A stretch of DNA of 43,886 nucleotides, taken from contig JBMNUM010000017.1 in the NCBI GenBank assembly GCA_050946275.1, forward strand, positions 1 to 43,886, written 5' to 3'. Both the position numbers and the translations under genes were made by a program. Source of the stretch: JBMNUM01 sp050946275. GTDB lineage: Bacteria; Actinomycetota; Coriobacteriia; Coriobacteriales; CADBOM01. The notes beneath the pieces are model-generated. The model had not been told where the DNA came from and ran no database searches. It saw only the letters and a program-made list of their open reading frames with translations. This document shows positions 1 through 8,597 of this stretch, piece after piece (the stretch's first letter is position 1; each line of letters opens with the position of its first letter).

Positions 1-2060
1 GCATCCCCGTCGAACACCTCGGCGGTCTGCGACTCGGGCACGCCGTTGACCTTCGCCTCGGTGACCTCCTCGCCGTCCACGTTGAGCGTGCCCGAGAACG
101 CCACCATCACCTCGCATGCGTAGCGCTGCTCCTCGATGTACTTGCAAATGACCCGGTACAGCCGGTACGCCATCGGCCTGCTCTGCGTCACCACCATGGC
201 CTTGGCCTTGCCATCGAGCAGCCCGCTCACATCGTTCATGAAGTGCTCGACGATGATCTCGGCCTTCTTCTCGAGCATCCGGGGATGCCAGCCCGCAATC
301 CCCTTCAGCACCGGGTTTGCCTTGGCCTCCTTGTACCTGGGGTCGTCCTCGATGGTCTTCGCGAGCTTGAAGTACGTCGCGAACACCGTGTAGTTCTCGA
401 GTACGTCGAGGATGAATCCCTCGTCGATCGCCTGCTTCATCGAGTACAGGTGGAACGGCCGCGGGATCAGCATGCCGTTCTCGTCGCACGCACACTGCTC
501 GTCACGCGTGCCGAACACCTCAAGCGTTGCCGCCTTGGGCGTCGCGGTGAACGCGAAGAACGACAGGTTCGGGATCGGTCCTTGCGCCTGCATCTCCTGT
601 GCGAGCATATCCTCGTCGTCCCACGGCTCTTCGGGGTCGACGTCCTGGTCGATGAGCGCCATCTTCATCTTGGCGTTGGACTTACCCGTCTGCGAGGAAT
701 GCGCCTCGTCGATGATGACGGCGAACTTCTTGCCCGCCACCCTCGTCTCGCTGCAGATGTACGGGAACTTCTGGATGGTCGTCGTGATGATCTGCGCGCC
801 GGCGTTGATAGCGTCGCGCAGGCCCGCCGATCCCTTGAGCCCGTCGGCGTTCGAAGCGCCGTCGCGGATGGACACCACCACGCCCCTCTTGTGATCGACC
901 GCCGCAATCGTCTCGGACAGCTGCGCGTCGAGGTTACGACGATCGGTCAGGATGATGACGCTGTCGAACACCGGCCGGTCCTGCGCGTCGTGCAGCGACT
1001 GCAGATGATGCGCCAGCCATGCGATGGAGTTCGATTTGCCCGATCCGGCCGAGTGTTGGATGAGATAGCTCTTCCCCGCCCCGCACTCGCGAGCGTTGGA
1101 GACGAGCCTGCGCACGGCGTCGAGCTGGTGGAAGCGCGGGAAGATGACGCGCTTCATGGCGAGCGGCCCCGTGGACTTGCCGCCGAGGCGCTCGTAGTCC
1201 ACGCGCACGAAGCGCTGGATGATGTCGAGCAGCGAGTCAGGCGCGAGCACCTCGCGATAGAGATACTCGGTGCGGTAGCCATCCGGGTTGGGCGGGTTGC
1301 CCGCGCCGTTCATGCCATTGCCCTTGTTGAACGGGAGGAAGCGCGAGCCGGGGCCGGCGAGCCATGTGCACATCTCAACCGTCTCGGAGTCAAGCGCGAA
1401 GTGCACCAGCGCGCGGCGGTTCGGTTTGAATAGCAGCTCCTTGGGGCTGCGATCCTTCTTGTACTGCCTGACGGCGTTGGGCGTGCCCTGCCCCGTCAGG
1501 TTGTTCTTGAGCTCCATGGTGACGACGGGGATGCCGTTGAGGAACAGCACGACGTCGACGGAGTTGTGCTCGTCATCGGGAAGCGTGCCATAGCGCAGCT
1601 GACGGACGACCTCGAAGCGGTTGGCCTCGTAGCATGCCAGCGCATCGGGATTCTTGCTCGTGGCCGGTTTGAAGAAGCACAGGCGGAACTGCGCGCCCGG
1701 GGCCATCTTGAAGCCGCGACGCAGTAGGTTGATCAGGCCGCCTCGGTCCTCGTGCGGCTCGAGCTCGTCGCACAGGCGCTTGAGGAAGCGCTCTTCGGCC
1801 TGTTCGCCGTAGAGGTTCTCGATCTTGGCCCACTCGACGGGCTGCGTCTCTTTTACGAAGCCGATGAGGGAGCCGGTCTTCAACACGAGCTTGCGGTCAT
1901 AGTCCGCCTGCGCGGTGGCGTTGTCCGGGAAGATGCTCCAACCGGAGGCATGCAGAAAGGATTCAACGTCGTTCTCGAAGTCGTACTCGGACGTCTTCGA
2001 GGAGGACGGCGCCTTCTTGGGACTGTCGCCACCGGATATGGAGTAGGTGTACTCGCTCAT
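1..2060 (-). CDS. hsdR: Type I restriction endonuclease subunit R (HsdR), 3' end beyond window
   Basis: Motor and nuclease subunit of a type I restriction-modification complex; it translocates DNA with ATP and cuts unmethylated DNA. I translated the minus strand from ATG at 2060: the frame stays open to base 1, giving about 686 residues without the C-terminus. The N-terminal nuclease-like region is followed by a Walker A motif (SAGSGKSNS, around residue 338), a DEAH box (DEAHSSQ, around 449) and an SF2 motif III-like FFAFTATPK. The start codon overlaps the hsdS stop as ATGA, implying translational coupling. Seen: motifs and open frame. Known: domain order matches HsdR. Whether the C-terminus is intact cannot be seen here. 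Confidence 0.95.
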   Translation of the reverse strand, partial: MSEYTYSISGGDSPKKAPSSSKTSEYDFENDVESFLHASGWSIFPDNATAQADYDRKLVLKTGSLIGFVKETQPVEWAKIENLYGEQAEERFLKRLCDELEPHEDRGGLINLLRRGFKMAPGAQFRLCFFKPATSKNPDALACYEANRFEVVRQLRYGTLPDDEHNSVDVVLFLNGIPVVTMELKNNLTGQGTPNAVRQYKKDRSPKELLFKPNRRALVHFALDSETVEMCTWLAGPGSRFLPFNKGNGMNGAGNPPNPDGYRTEYLYREVLAPDSLLDIIQRFVRVDYERLGGKSTGPLAMKRVIFPRFHQLDAVRRLVSNARECGAGKSYLIQHSAGSGKSNSIAWLAHHLQSLHDAQDRPVFDSVIILTDRRNLDAQLSETIAAVDHKRGVVVSIRDGASNADGLKGSAGLRDAINAGAQIITTTIQKFPYICSETRVAGKKFAVIIDEAHSSQTGKSNAKMKMALIDQDVDPEEPWDDEDMLAQEMQAQGPIPNLSFFAFTATPKAATLEVFGTRDEQCACDENGMLIPRPFHLYSMKQAIDEGFILDVLENYTVFATYFKLAKTIEDDPRYKEAKANPVLKGIAGWHPRMLEKKAEIIVEHFMNDVSGLLDGKAKAMVVTQSRPMAYRLYRVICKYIEEQRYACEVMVAFSGTLNVDGEEVTEAKVNGVPESQTAEVFDGD

Positions 2061-3316
2061 GATGACACTCCTGGAACCTTGAACTTGCCCGTGACGGCCT
2101 CGGAGATAAGGGACTTGCGATACTCCCGAAGTTTCTCAGCCATAGCTTGCTTGTCGGAAATAAGAGAATCGATCTCGGCGGTTTTTGCATCGAGATAATT
2201 AGCAATGGCCTGCTGTTCAGACGCTTCCGGAACAACAACCTTAAAGATGCCTATCTCTTCTTTGTTGATTTTTGGCATCTTTACCCTATCCGTGGATACA
2301 ACGACCTGTTCCATAAATGCATTTGAAAGCATGAAATACATGAGCCAGCGTCGATGCTGCGAAGTGACAATTGGATACATATCGGCGCTACACAATCCTC
2401 CAAATGGCGCAACGGTAACCTTGTTTAATGCTGGACGAACTTTCGAATACAGAATGTCGCCCTCTCTAAACAGATGATTGTCGCTTTCAACGCCAGCTTC
2501 CAAAACGGTTGGACAAGGTAAAAGATGGCCATTGTCCTTTTCAATACGATCTGGTGAAACCTGAGGTAAATCTAAATAATCTTCAGGGTGTTGCAAATTA
2601 GCAACAACACGCGCAATTCCCTTAAAAGGCCTGGCGCTCCACCCCTCGGGAATCCTGCCGATCCACTCTATTCCCGAGTCTTTCATGGGGACGTCGGGGT
2701 CGAGGCCCTTGGTGACGGCTTCGGAGATGACCGCCTTGCGGTACTCCTGCAGCAGCTCCACCTCCCGCTCGCAATCCTCGATGAGACCGTCGATCTCAGC
2801 GGTCTTGGCGTCGAGGAAGTCGGCGATGGCTTGTTGTTCGAACAGAGACGGACAGAGAGTTCTCATGGAATTAAGGTCCTTGGCACCCAAGTGCTTGACC
2901 GTCGTTCCGTATGCGAGATCGTTGATAGCCTGTAAGGCGTTTGGCAAAAAATACAGCAAATACTTGCTCATAAGGACGGGGCTGTCTTTTGCCATGCAGA
3001 CCCTCTGGTTGAGCAAAGCAGTGGCACCCTTCCATTGAGCAACTTTATAATCGCCGTCCATACCAATAAGCACATCGCCATTTTCAACGCGAGCAGATTC
3101 GATGAATTCGCCTAAATATGCTACTTCCGTTACATCACAACCGACATCACGAATTCTAATCAGAGGCCATCCCTCGTCAGCCGAGAACAATTCAGATTCA
3201 AATGGATAGCCATACACGATGTTCAATGCACGAGAGCCCTTGTAAACTTCCCAATCCGCGGGAATCTCGCCGATCCACTCTACTCCGGAGTCCTTATATG
3301 CCTCGTAGCGCTCCAC
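2057..3316 (-). CDS. hsdS: Type I restriction-modification specificity subunit S (HsdS)
   Basis: DNA-recognition subunit of the type I complex, 419 residues, the usual length. It has the two-half architecture: DSGVEWIGEIPADW opens target domain 1 and DSGIEWIGRIPEGW opens target domain 2; each half ends in a conserved helical block (QQAIADFLDAKTAEIDGL and QQAIANYLDAKTAEIDSL). I chose GTG at 3316, two bases after the hsdM stop, because anything upstream is hsdM read in another frame; the preceding AGAAGGCGGG can act as ribosome site. The variable target domains (about 2200-2600 and 2880-3250) are clearly AT-richer than the conserved blocks and flanking genes, consistent with exchange of specificity domains. 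Confidence 0.93.
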   Translation of the reverse strand: MERYEAYKDSGVEWIGEIPADWEVYKGSRALNIVYGYPFESELFSADEGWPLIRIRDVGCDVTEVAYLGEFIESARVENGDVLIGMDGDYKVAQWKGATALLNQRVCMAKDSPVLMSKYLLYFLPNALQAINDLAYGTTVKHLGAKDLNSMRTLCPSLFEQQAIADFLDAKTAEIDGLIEDCEREVELLQEYRKAVISEAVTKGLDPDVPMKDSGIEWIGRIPEGWSARPFKGIARVVANLQHPEDYLDLPQVSPDRIEKDNGHLLPCPTVLEAGVESDNHLFREGDILYSKVRPALNKVTVAPFGGLCSADMYPIVTSQHRRWLMYFMLSNAFMEQVVVSTDRVKMPKINKEEIGIFKVVVPEASEQQAIANYLDAKTAEIDSLISDKQAMAEKLREYRKSLISEAVTGKFKVPGVSS

Positions 3317-3318
3317 TG

Positions 3319-5070
3319 CTACAGTCCCGCCTTCTGCAGCTTCTCGGCTATGCTCGCCTCGAGCTCTTTTATCTCCGCGAGTATCTCGCTGCTGGGTCGC
3401 AACGGGGTGTACTCGTAGAAGTGCCTTGTGAAGGGGATCTCGTAGCCCACCGTCCCCTGCTCGAGCACCTTCGTCTTCTTGTTCTTGCGCGGCTCGATCC
3501 ACGCGTCGGGCGCGTAGGGCAGCACCTCGCGCGCCATGTACTCGTCCACATCCTCCTTGAGCGGGATGTTCTCCGTGTCGTTGAGTTCCTTGTCGGCAAC
3601 GGGCCGGCCCTTCTTGTCGCGGACGATCTCGCCGTTCTCATCGCGCTGCGGGCGTCGCACGTCCACGGTGACGTAGCCGAAGTCCTCGTTGTCGAACACC
3701 TTGGAGAGCTTGGGGTCGGCCTCGTCGAATGCCTTATAGAGCCCCACGATCTGGGCTATCTGCTCGTTAGAGAACTCGTTTCGCTTGGAGCCGAGGCTCT
3801 TGCGCATCTTCGTGTAGATCCCGTTTGCGTTGATGAGCTGCACCTTACCGCGGCGACGCTCCTCCTTGGTGTTGTCGATCACCCAGATGTAGGTGGCGAT
3901 ACCCGTGTTGAAGAAGAAGTCGTTGGGCATGGCGACGATGGCGTCGACGAGGTCGTGCTCGAGCAGGTAGCGGCGGATCTCGCTCTCGCCTGAGCCTGCC
4001 GCGCCCGTGAAGAGTGGGCTTCCGTTGAGAAACACGGCGATGCGCCCTCCCCCGTCGCGTGGCGAACGCATCTTGGAGACCATGTGCTGCACGAACAGCA
4101 GCTGCCCGTCGCTGATTCGCGGTAGCCCGGCGCCGAAGCGGCCGGCGAAGCCCTTGGTCTCGTGCTCCTTGGTGACGGCGTCCTTAGATTTCTTCCACTC
4201 CACACCGTAGGGCGGGTTGGAGATCTGATAGCCGAACGTCTCGCCGGGCATCTGGTCGTCGGCGAGCGTGTCGCCGCGGTGGATGTTGACGATGTCGCCG
4301 CCCTTGAGGATGGTATCGGACTTGCAGATGGCGTAGGACTGGTCGTTGACCTCCTGCGCGTACGTAACGACGGTCGCCTTGGGGTTGATCTCGGCCACGC
4401 GGTCGGCGAACACGGTGAGCGCGCCGCCGGTGCCGGCGCAGGGGTCGCAGACCTTCACGATGCGGTTGGGCTGCATGAGGTCGTCCATCTCGCCGACCAC
4501 GAGCAGCTCCGCGGCGAGGCGCAGGCCATCGCGCGGGCTGAAGTGCTCTCCGGCGGTCTCGTTGGAGACCTCGGAGAAGCGGCGGATGAGCTCCTCGTAG
4601 ATGTCGCCCATGTCCGCGTTGCTGACGGATTCCGGGCTGAGGTCAATCTTCGGATTGCAGAAGCGCTCGACGACGAGGAAGAGCAGGTCGTGGTCGTCGA
4701 GGTCCTTGATGACGTCGAAGATCTTGAACTTATCGAAGATGTCCGTGATGTCGGGGCTGAACGACGTGACATACTTGGTGATGTTCGCGCGGATGCCGTC
4801 GGGGTCGCCGAGCAGCGAGGGCATCGTGAACTCCGAGGTGTTGTAGAAGTCGACGCCGGCGGCTTGCTTCAGCATGGCGTCGCGCAGCGCATCCGGAAGC
4901 TTCTTGGCGGCGGCGTCGAGCACGGCCTGCTTGGTGGGCTCGAGCACGACGTCGAGGCGCCGCATCACCGTAAAGGGCAGAATGACGTCGCCGTACTGGT
5001 GCTGCTTGAAGTTGGACCGCAGCAGATCGGCGGTCCCCCAGATAAAGCTCGAAATCTCAGAGTGGTTCAT
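3319..5070 (-). CDS. hsdM: Type I DNA methyltransferase subunit M (HsdM)
   Basis: N6-adenine methyltransferase subunit of the type I system, needed for both modification and the restriction complex. The 583 residues include an N-terminal helical HsdM domain (about 1-150), the AdoMet-binding motif CDPCAGTGGAL (motif I, around 208-218) and the catalytic NPPY motif (285-288, NPPYGVEW). The C-terminus has a long insertion with charged KNKKTK and ends in EASIAEKLQKAGL. ATG at 5070 is preceded by AAAAAGGACACGC. It is the first gene of an M-S-R operon; two bases separate its stop from the hsdS GTG. Confidence 0.96.
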   Translation of the reverse strand: MNHSEISSFIWGTADLLRSNFKQHQYGDVILPFTVMRRLDVVLEPTKQAVLDAAAKKLPDALRDAMLKQAAGVDFYNTSEFTMPSLLGDPDGIRANITKYVTSFSPDITDIFDKFKIFDVIKDLDDHDLLFLVVERFCNPKIDLSPESVSNADMGDIYEELIRRFSEVSNETAGEHFSPRDGLRLAAELLVVGEMDDLMQPNRIVKVCDPCAGTGGALTVFADRVAEINPKATVVTYAQEVNDQSYAICKSDTILKGGDIVNIHRGDTLADDQMPGETFGYQISNPPYGVEWKKSKDAVTKEHETKGFAGRFGAGLPRISDGQLLFVQHMVSKMRSPRDGGGRIAVFLNGSPLFTGAAGSGESEIRRYLLEHDLVDAIVAMPNDFFFNTGIATYIWVIDNTKEERRRGKVQLINANGIYTKMRKSLGSKRNEFSNEQIAQIVGLYKAFDEADPKLSKVFDNEDFGYVTVDVRRPQRDENGEIVRDKKGRPVADKELNDTENIPLKEDVDEYMAREVLPYAPDAWIEPRKNKKTKVLEQGTVGYEIPFTRHFYEYTPLRPSSEILAEIKELEASIAEKLQKAGL

Positions 5071-5110
5071 GCGTGTCCTTTTTGATTGATTCGCGGTTGG
5101 TTTAAGTATA
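5071..5110 (-). promoter_or_regulatory. Candidate hsdM promoter -10 and ribosome site
   Basis: On the minus strand TATACT (5110-5105) lies about 35 bases before the hsdM ATG and AAGGA about 5 bases before it. No good -35 hexamer is visible at the right distance, so this is a weak call. Confidence 0.3.
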
Positions 5111-5125
5111 CGCCGGTGGAGCTGG

Positions 5126-5156
5126 AATGATCCGAAGGACTGCCCTTCGACTCATT
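5126..5156. repeat. Palindromic repeat family 1, copy a
   Basis: 31-bp imperfect palindrome starting AATGATCCGAAGGAC and ending CCTTCGACTCATT. Same family as 8797, 9420, 19572 and 26886. It lies between the 3' end of the 84-residue gene and the hsdM promoter. Confidence 0.75.
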
Positions 5157-5212
5157 AGGGCCGCGTGCAACCTGATTGGAATTACCGTCTCAGCTTGCTG
5201 AGCCCTTTTCTG

Positions 5213-5467
5213 TCATCGATAAAGCCAGGGGGTGAGCAAACCATTTTCACATGCTTCGCTAACTATTCTGCGAGCCTCTTTTACGCTGGCGTGCCTGATG
5301 CCTTTCTTGCCCTCGAGGATGACAATGGGGGATCCGAGGCATACAGAAGTGTTTAATTCAGCAATATATGCCTTGTCCTTCCTGTCCAAATCAACCTCGA
5401 GAATGTTGGCCAGCCACTCGTCTCCTATGAGATTCACTATCATCTCCCGCGCTTCAGCCTTGCCCAT
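5213..5467 (-). CDS. Hypothetical 84-residue protein downstream of COG3910-like ATPase
   Basis: I do not recognise this family. The reading frame is supported by a near-perfect ribosome site (GAGGAGGTAGCTGATG) at ATG 5467 and by its place 76 bp after the ATPase gene on the same strand. The protein is soluble and charged, begins MGKAEAREMIVNLIGDEWL, has a central hydrophobic strand (VCLGSPIVILEGKKG) and a helical KEARRIVSEACENG near the C-terminus; no membrane segment, no metal motif. Coupling to the ATPase suggests a partner or accessory role, but that is inference. A short hairpin (CTCAG/CTGAG) follows its stop. Confidence 0.7.
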   Translation of the reverse strand: MGKAEAREMIVNLIGDEWLANILEVDLDRKDKAYIAELNTSVCLGSPIVILEGKKGIRHASVKEARRIVSEACENGLLTPWLYR

Positions 5468-5543
5468 CAGCTACCTCCTCTCTTGACACAGCTCTCATCA
5501 GGGATGGGCGGCGGGAAAGATGCGCAGCCCGCATCCCCTCGCC

Positions 5544-6305
5544 CTACTCCCCAAACAAGTACGACAGCATCCGGTCGGGGTCGGCTAGGAAGCGCGCCAT
5601 GATCTGGAAGTGATCCGTCTCCCGATAGTCGACGTGCCTGATGCCCCCGTGCCCGATCTGCACCACATCGGCGCCGGGGAACATCATGATCATGGGCGAG
5701 TGCGTCGAGATCAGGAACTGCGACTCGTCGTCGACGAGCCGCTTCATTGTGGCCATGAGCTCCATGACGCGTCTCGGGGACAGCGCCGCCTCGGGCTCGT
5801 CGAGGATGTAGAGACCCTTGCCGCCGAACCTGTTCCTCGCCAACGCCATGAAGCTCTCCCCGTGCGATTGCTCATGGAGCGACGTGCCGCCGTAGCTGTC
5901 GATGACGCGCGCCCCGCCCGCGCCCTTGTCGAGCTCCTCGATGTTGGACGCCACGTTGTAGAAGCTCTCGGCGCGCAGGAAGAAACCGTCGTGAATGAGC
6001 CTGTGTCCTTTCTGCACGCACAGGTGCTCGCTGAGGATCGAGTGGCTCGCCATGGTCGAAAAGTTGAAGTTCCGCGTCCCGCCCTCGGCGTTGAACCCGA
6101 GCGCGACGGCGATCGCCTCGATGAGCGTGGACTTCCCAACCCCGTTCTCGCCGACGAAGATGGTCACTGGAGAGCTGAATGTCAGCTCGCCCGACTTGAC
6201 CAGCTCCCGCACGACGTACAGCTCGTGCACGTAGTTGTCCTCCGGGAGGTCGTCCTTGACGTAGATCCCCCGGACGTACAGCTCCTTCTCCCCCAACGCG
6301 CCCAT
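5544..6305 (-). CDS. AAA-type predicted ATPase (COG3910-like, ABC/SMC-type fold)
   Basis: Soluble ATPase of 253 residues. Visible motifs: Walker A GENGVGKST (52-60), a signature-like HEQSHGE (144-150), Walker B LYILDEPEAALSP (165-177) and a switch histidine in STHSP (H202). This single-domain layout matches the predicted ATPases of COG3910, relatives of the OLD/RecF-type group. ATG 6305 follows GAAGGGATCGGGCA. Upstream, 57 bp away, is the tandem DUF188 gene; downstream is the 84-residue gene, so the three probably form one transcript. COG3910 proteins have no firmly known role; location in a defence-type island suggests, but does not prove, an immunity role. Confidence 0.85.
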   Translation of the reverse strand: MGALGEKELYVRGIYVKDDLPEDNYVHELYVVRELVKSGELTFSSPVTIFVGENGVGKSTLIEAIAVALGFNAEGGTRNFNFSTMASHSILSEHLCVQKGHRLIHDGFFLRAESFYNVASNIEELDKGAGGARVIDSYGGTSLHEQSHGESFMALARNRFGGKGLYILDEPEAALSPRRVMELMATMKRLVDDESQFLISTHSPMIMMFPGADVVQIGHGGIRHVDYRETDHFQIMARFLADPDRMLSYLFGE

Positions 6306-6362
6306 TGCCCGATCCCTTCAGATGGAAAACGGTATCGACAAGCCCGTTATGCAGTCATGCCA

Positions 6363-7412
6363 TCACCCGACTGCTTTCAAAAGCGAGGTCCTGAACATGC
6401 TCACAGGGCCCATCTTCTCGAGGGGGCGTCGTAAAGCGGCTTTCATCCGTTTCACGGATTTCTTCTCGACCTGCATCCCCATCTGGCAAAGCCCGAAAGC
6501 ACGACCTTCAAAATCAATCGCCAAGGCGCCCTTATTCAAACATTTGGCCATGAGCTCGTTGTCATTGGTCAACACGATATCGCCCGAAACGATATTGCGC
6601 TCGATGAAATGATCCGCCGCGTTTTTCTCCTTAGGGACTTTTTTGACCGTCATCTCCGGAAGATTCGGTGCTCTCGATATGAAGTCGCTCTCTTTCCGGC
6701 ATGCCGTACGGACCAGATCCTTCACCTTCCGATTGCTGACGTAAACGACGGGCACGTGGGCGCCACCGCAAATCTCCAGAATCGCAGGAAGCCTCGGACA
6801 GGAATCGCCGTCGACGAACACCTTCGCGTCACTACTCTTCTCGAAAGCGCTGATAGGCAAGAGCCATGTCAGTTCACTCCTGGGCGGTTCGCTGGGAAGA
6901 ATCCACGGCTTGTCGCCGAGCGTATCCCCGCAAGTTTCCACGAGTAGCCCCCGCATCGTTTGGAACAGCCTCTCACGATCGGCCGCCTGATGAGCACGGG
7001 GCCTGGGTGGCTTAACTCCCCGGCTTTGAAGCATCCGGCTCTTGTAGTGACAGCCGATCTTCTCGAAGATGTTCTGCCAAGTGTACTTTTCACCGAAGCT
7101 ATTGGTTGCCGCGCCCTCCTCCTGCAGAAACTCAAACGCAAGCAGCGCCGAATCGGTGACGATCACGTCCCCAGATCTCATGAGCGCCCTCACGACACGA
7201 AGCGCATCGGCACTATGCCTCGGAATCGTCATGACTGACATCTTGGATGTTACGCTTGACCGCTTGTGCGCCAACCGCATCTGCATCAGTGTTTCTCTAA
7301 CCTTTGATTCCTTAACGACAAGCGCGACGACATCCAAATCGAACAGCCCGGCCGCATGGGCCACTGCCCAACACCCGCGAGACGTGCGCATGTCGACGAA
7401 CACCCGCGTCAT
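6363..7412 (-). CDS. Tandem DUF188/YaiI-YqxD-type (PIN-like) two-domain protein
   Basis: The 349-residue protein contains two copies of the YaiI/YqxD (DUF188) domain, normally a single domain of about 150 residues. C-terminal copy (197-349): KVFVDGDSCPRLPAI, then PVVYVSNRKV, then KKVPKEKNAADHFIER, then SGDIVLTNDNELMAKCLNKG and ALAIDFEGRAF. N-terminal copy (3-155): RVFVDMRTSRGCWAV, DVVALVVKESKV, MTIPRHSADALRVVRALM, SGDVIVTDSALLAFEFLQ, AATNSFGEKYTW, ending in the usual GVKPPRPRAHQAADRERLF tail. Blocks match in order and spacing. The C copy keeps the aspartates VDGDSC and TNDNE; the N copy has VDM and TDS. ATG 7412 follows GGGAGGA. DUF188 is classed near PIN-like nucleases; activity here is inference. 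Confidence 0.82.
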   Translation of the reverse strand: MTRVFVDMRTSRGCWAVAHAAGLFDLDVVALVVKESKVRETLMQMRLAHKRSSVTSKMSVMTIPRHSADALRVVRALMRSGDVIVTDSALLAFEFLQEEGAATNSFGEKYTWQNIFEKIGCHYKSRMLQSRGVKPPRPRAHQAADRERLFQTMRGLLVETCGDTLGDKPWILPSEPPRSELTWLLPISAFEKSSDAKVFVDGDSCPRLPAILEICGGAHVPVVYVSNRKVKDLVRTACRKESDFISRAPNLPEMTVKKVPKEKNAADHFIERNIVSGDIVLTNDNELMAKCLNKGALAIDFEGRAFGLCQMGMQVEKKSVKRMKAALRRPLEKMGPVSMFRTSLLKAVG

Positions 7413-7502
7413 GACTCCTCCCGTCCTTCCACTACACGACGTCCTTACAAACGAAATGCTCGCATAACCGGAACAGTCTCCGAGTACTTGAAATGGGACA
7501 TG

Positions 7503-8597
7503 TCAGTGGGAACCTTTGATGTCGCCATCTTCCTCCACCTGTGCTCGGAAGATGCGCTTCTGCTCTTCGATCTCCGCCCGCAGCTCCTCCTCGTCGGGCA
7601 GGTACAGCTTGTACTTGCTGGAGAAGAGCTGCTCGTTCTCATGCAGAACGGAATACCGGGCGATGTCCTCGTCGGTCTCGGCGCAAAGCACTATGCCCAG
7701 GGTGGGATTGTCGCCCTCGTTGCGCTTGAGATCGTCATACATGCGCACGTACATATCCATCTGACCCACGTCCTGGTGGGTGATCTTGTTCGTTTTGAGA
7801 TCCACGAGCACGAAGCAGCGCAGAATGTAGTTGTAGAACACGAGGTCGATGAAAAAATCGTCCCATTCGGTGCGGATGTGCTGCTGCCTCGCCACGAACG
7901 CATAGCCCTTGCCCAGCTCGAGGAGGAACTGCTGCAGATTGGCGAGAATGGCGCTCTCCAGGCTCGATTCGTGGAGCCGAGGATTGTCCGACAAGCCGAG
8001 GAATTCCACGACCATCGGGCTCTTGACGAACGCCAGCCGCTCGGCCCTCTCGGCTTCCGCGCTAGGGACAGCAGCTTTCTCATGGGGCGGCTCGACCTGA
8101 TTGGAAAGCATCCGCTCGCAATATTGACTGGAGATGTTTCGCGATAGCACCTCGACGCTCCAGCCTTGCCCGGCGGCCTCCTGCTCATACCACGCCCGAG
8201 CCCGGTCATTCTTCACGCGGAGGAGCTCTACATAATGGGACCAGCTCAGGCGGGGTATAGATTGTGCAGGGGACATCTGCACAATCTCGGGAAACATGCG
8301 GTAGAACTGCGCATATTGATAAAGGCTGCGCCTTGTATAGCCTTTGCCATATTCCCTCGTCAGCTCCTCGGCAAGCTTGGACACCACTTTGCGACCATAC
8401 AGCTCCGAGCGTGTGCCATCGCCGAGCTCTTCCTCAACAATGCGACGACCGAGAAGCCAATTTCTCCTGATAAGGGTGATGTTGACCGCTTGGTGTGCAA
8501 CTCTCTGCGCGCTATCGATGATGAGCTTGGCGTCGGCGACGATATCGCCGCTGTTGGTATAGTCAATACCGCTTTCATAGCATTCGATGTTGCTCAT
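7503..8597 (-). CDS. YhcG/DUF1016-family PD-(D/E)XK nuclease domain protein
   Basis: 364 residues with the two-part layout of YhcG: an N-terminal DUF1016_N helical DNA-binding-like region (about 20-165; LIRRNWLLGRRIVEEE, YGKGYTRRSLYQYAQFY) and a C-terminal PD-(D/E)XK nuclease fold (about 185-350). Candidate catalytic residues are D251 in DDFFIDLVFYN and D266/K268 in LVDLKTNK. The ATG at 8597 overlaps the stop of the preceding 33-codon RhuM-like fragment as ATGA and has AAGGAGGAGCT before it. YhcG proteins are common next to type I R-M genes in defence islands; a direct role is not shown. Confidence 0.9.
   Translation of the reverse strand: MSNIECYESGIDYTNSGDIVADAKLIIDSAQRVAHQAVNITLIRRNWLLGRRIVEEELGDGTRSELYGRKVVSKLAEELTREYGKGYTRRSLYQYAQFYRMFPEIVQMSPAQSIPRLSWSHYVELLRVKNDRARAWYEQEAAGQGWSVEVLSRNISSQYCERMLSNQVEPPHEKAAVPSAEAERAERLAFVKSPMVVEFLGLSDNPRLHESSLESAILANLQQFLLELGKGYAFVARQQHIRTEWDDFFIDLVFYNYILRCFVLVDLKTNKITHQDVGQMDMYVRMYDDLKRNEGDNPTLGIVLCAETDEDIARYSVLHENEQLFSSKYKLYLPDEEELRAEIEEQKRIFRAQVEEDGDIKGSH

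Noticed and set aside
243..1433. Long plus-strand open frame (396 codons) opposite hsdR
   Set aside because: The minus strand encodes a motif-complete HsdR over the same bases; the plus frame is arginine/valine-rich, lacks a ribosome site and has no recognisable motif. The same reasoning removes the other long antisense frames (e.g. 3202-3993, 20505-22031, 13580-15013).
3319..3502. Upstream extension of hsdS to an ATG at 3502
   Set aside because: This part is the C-terminal coding region of hsdM in another frame and the extra residues do not resemble HsdS; GTG 3316 right after the hsdM stop fits better.
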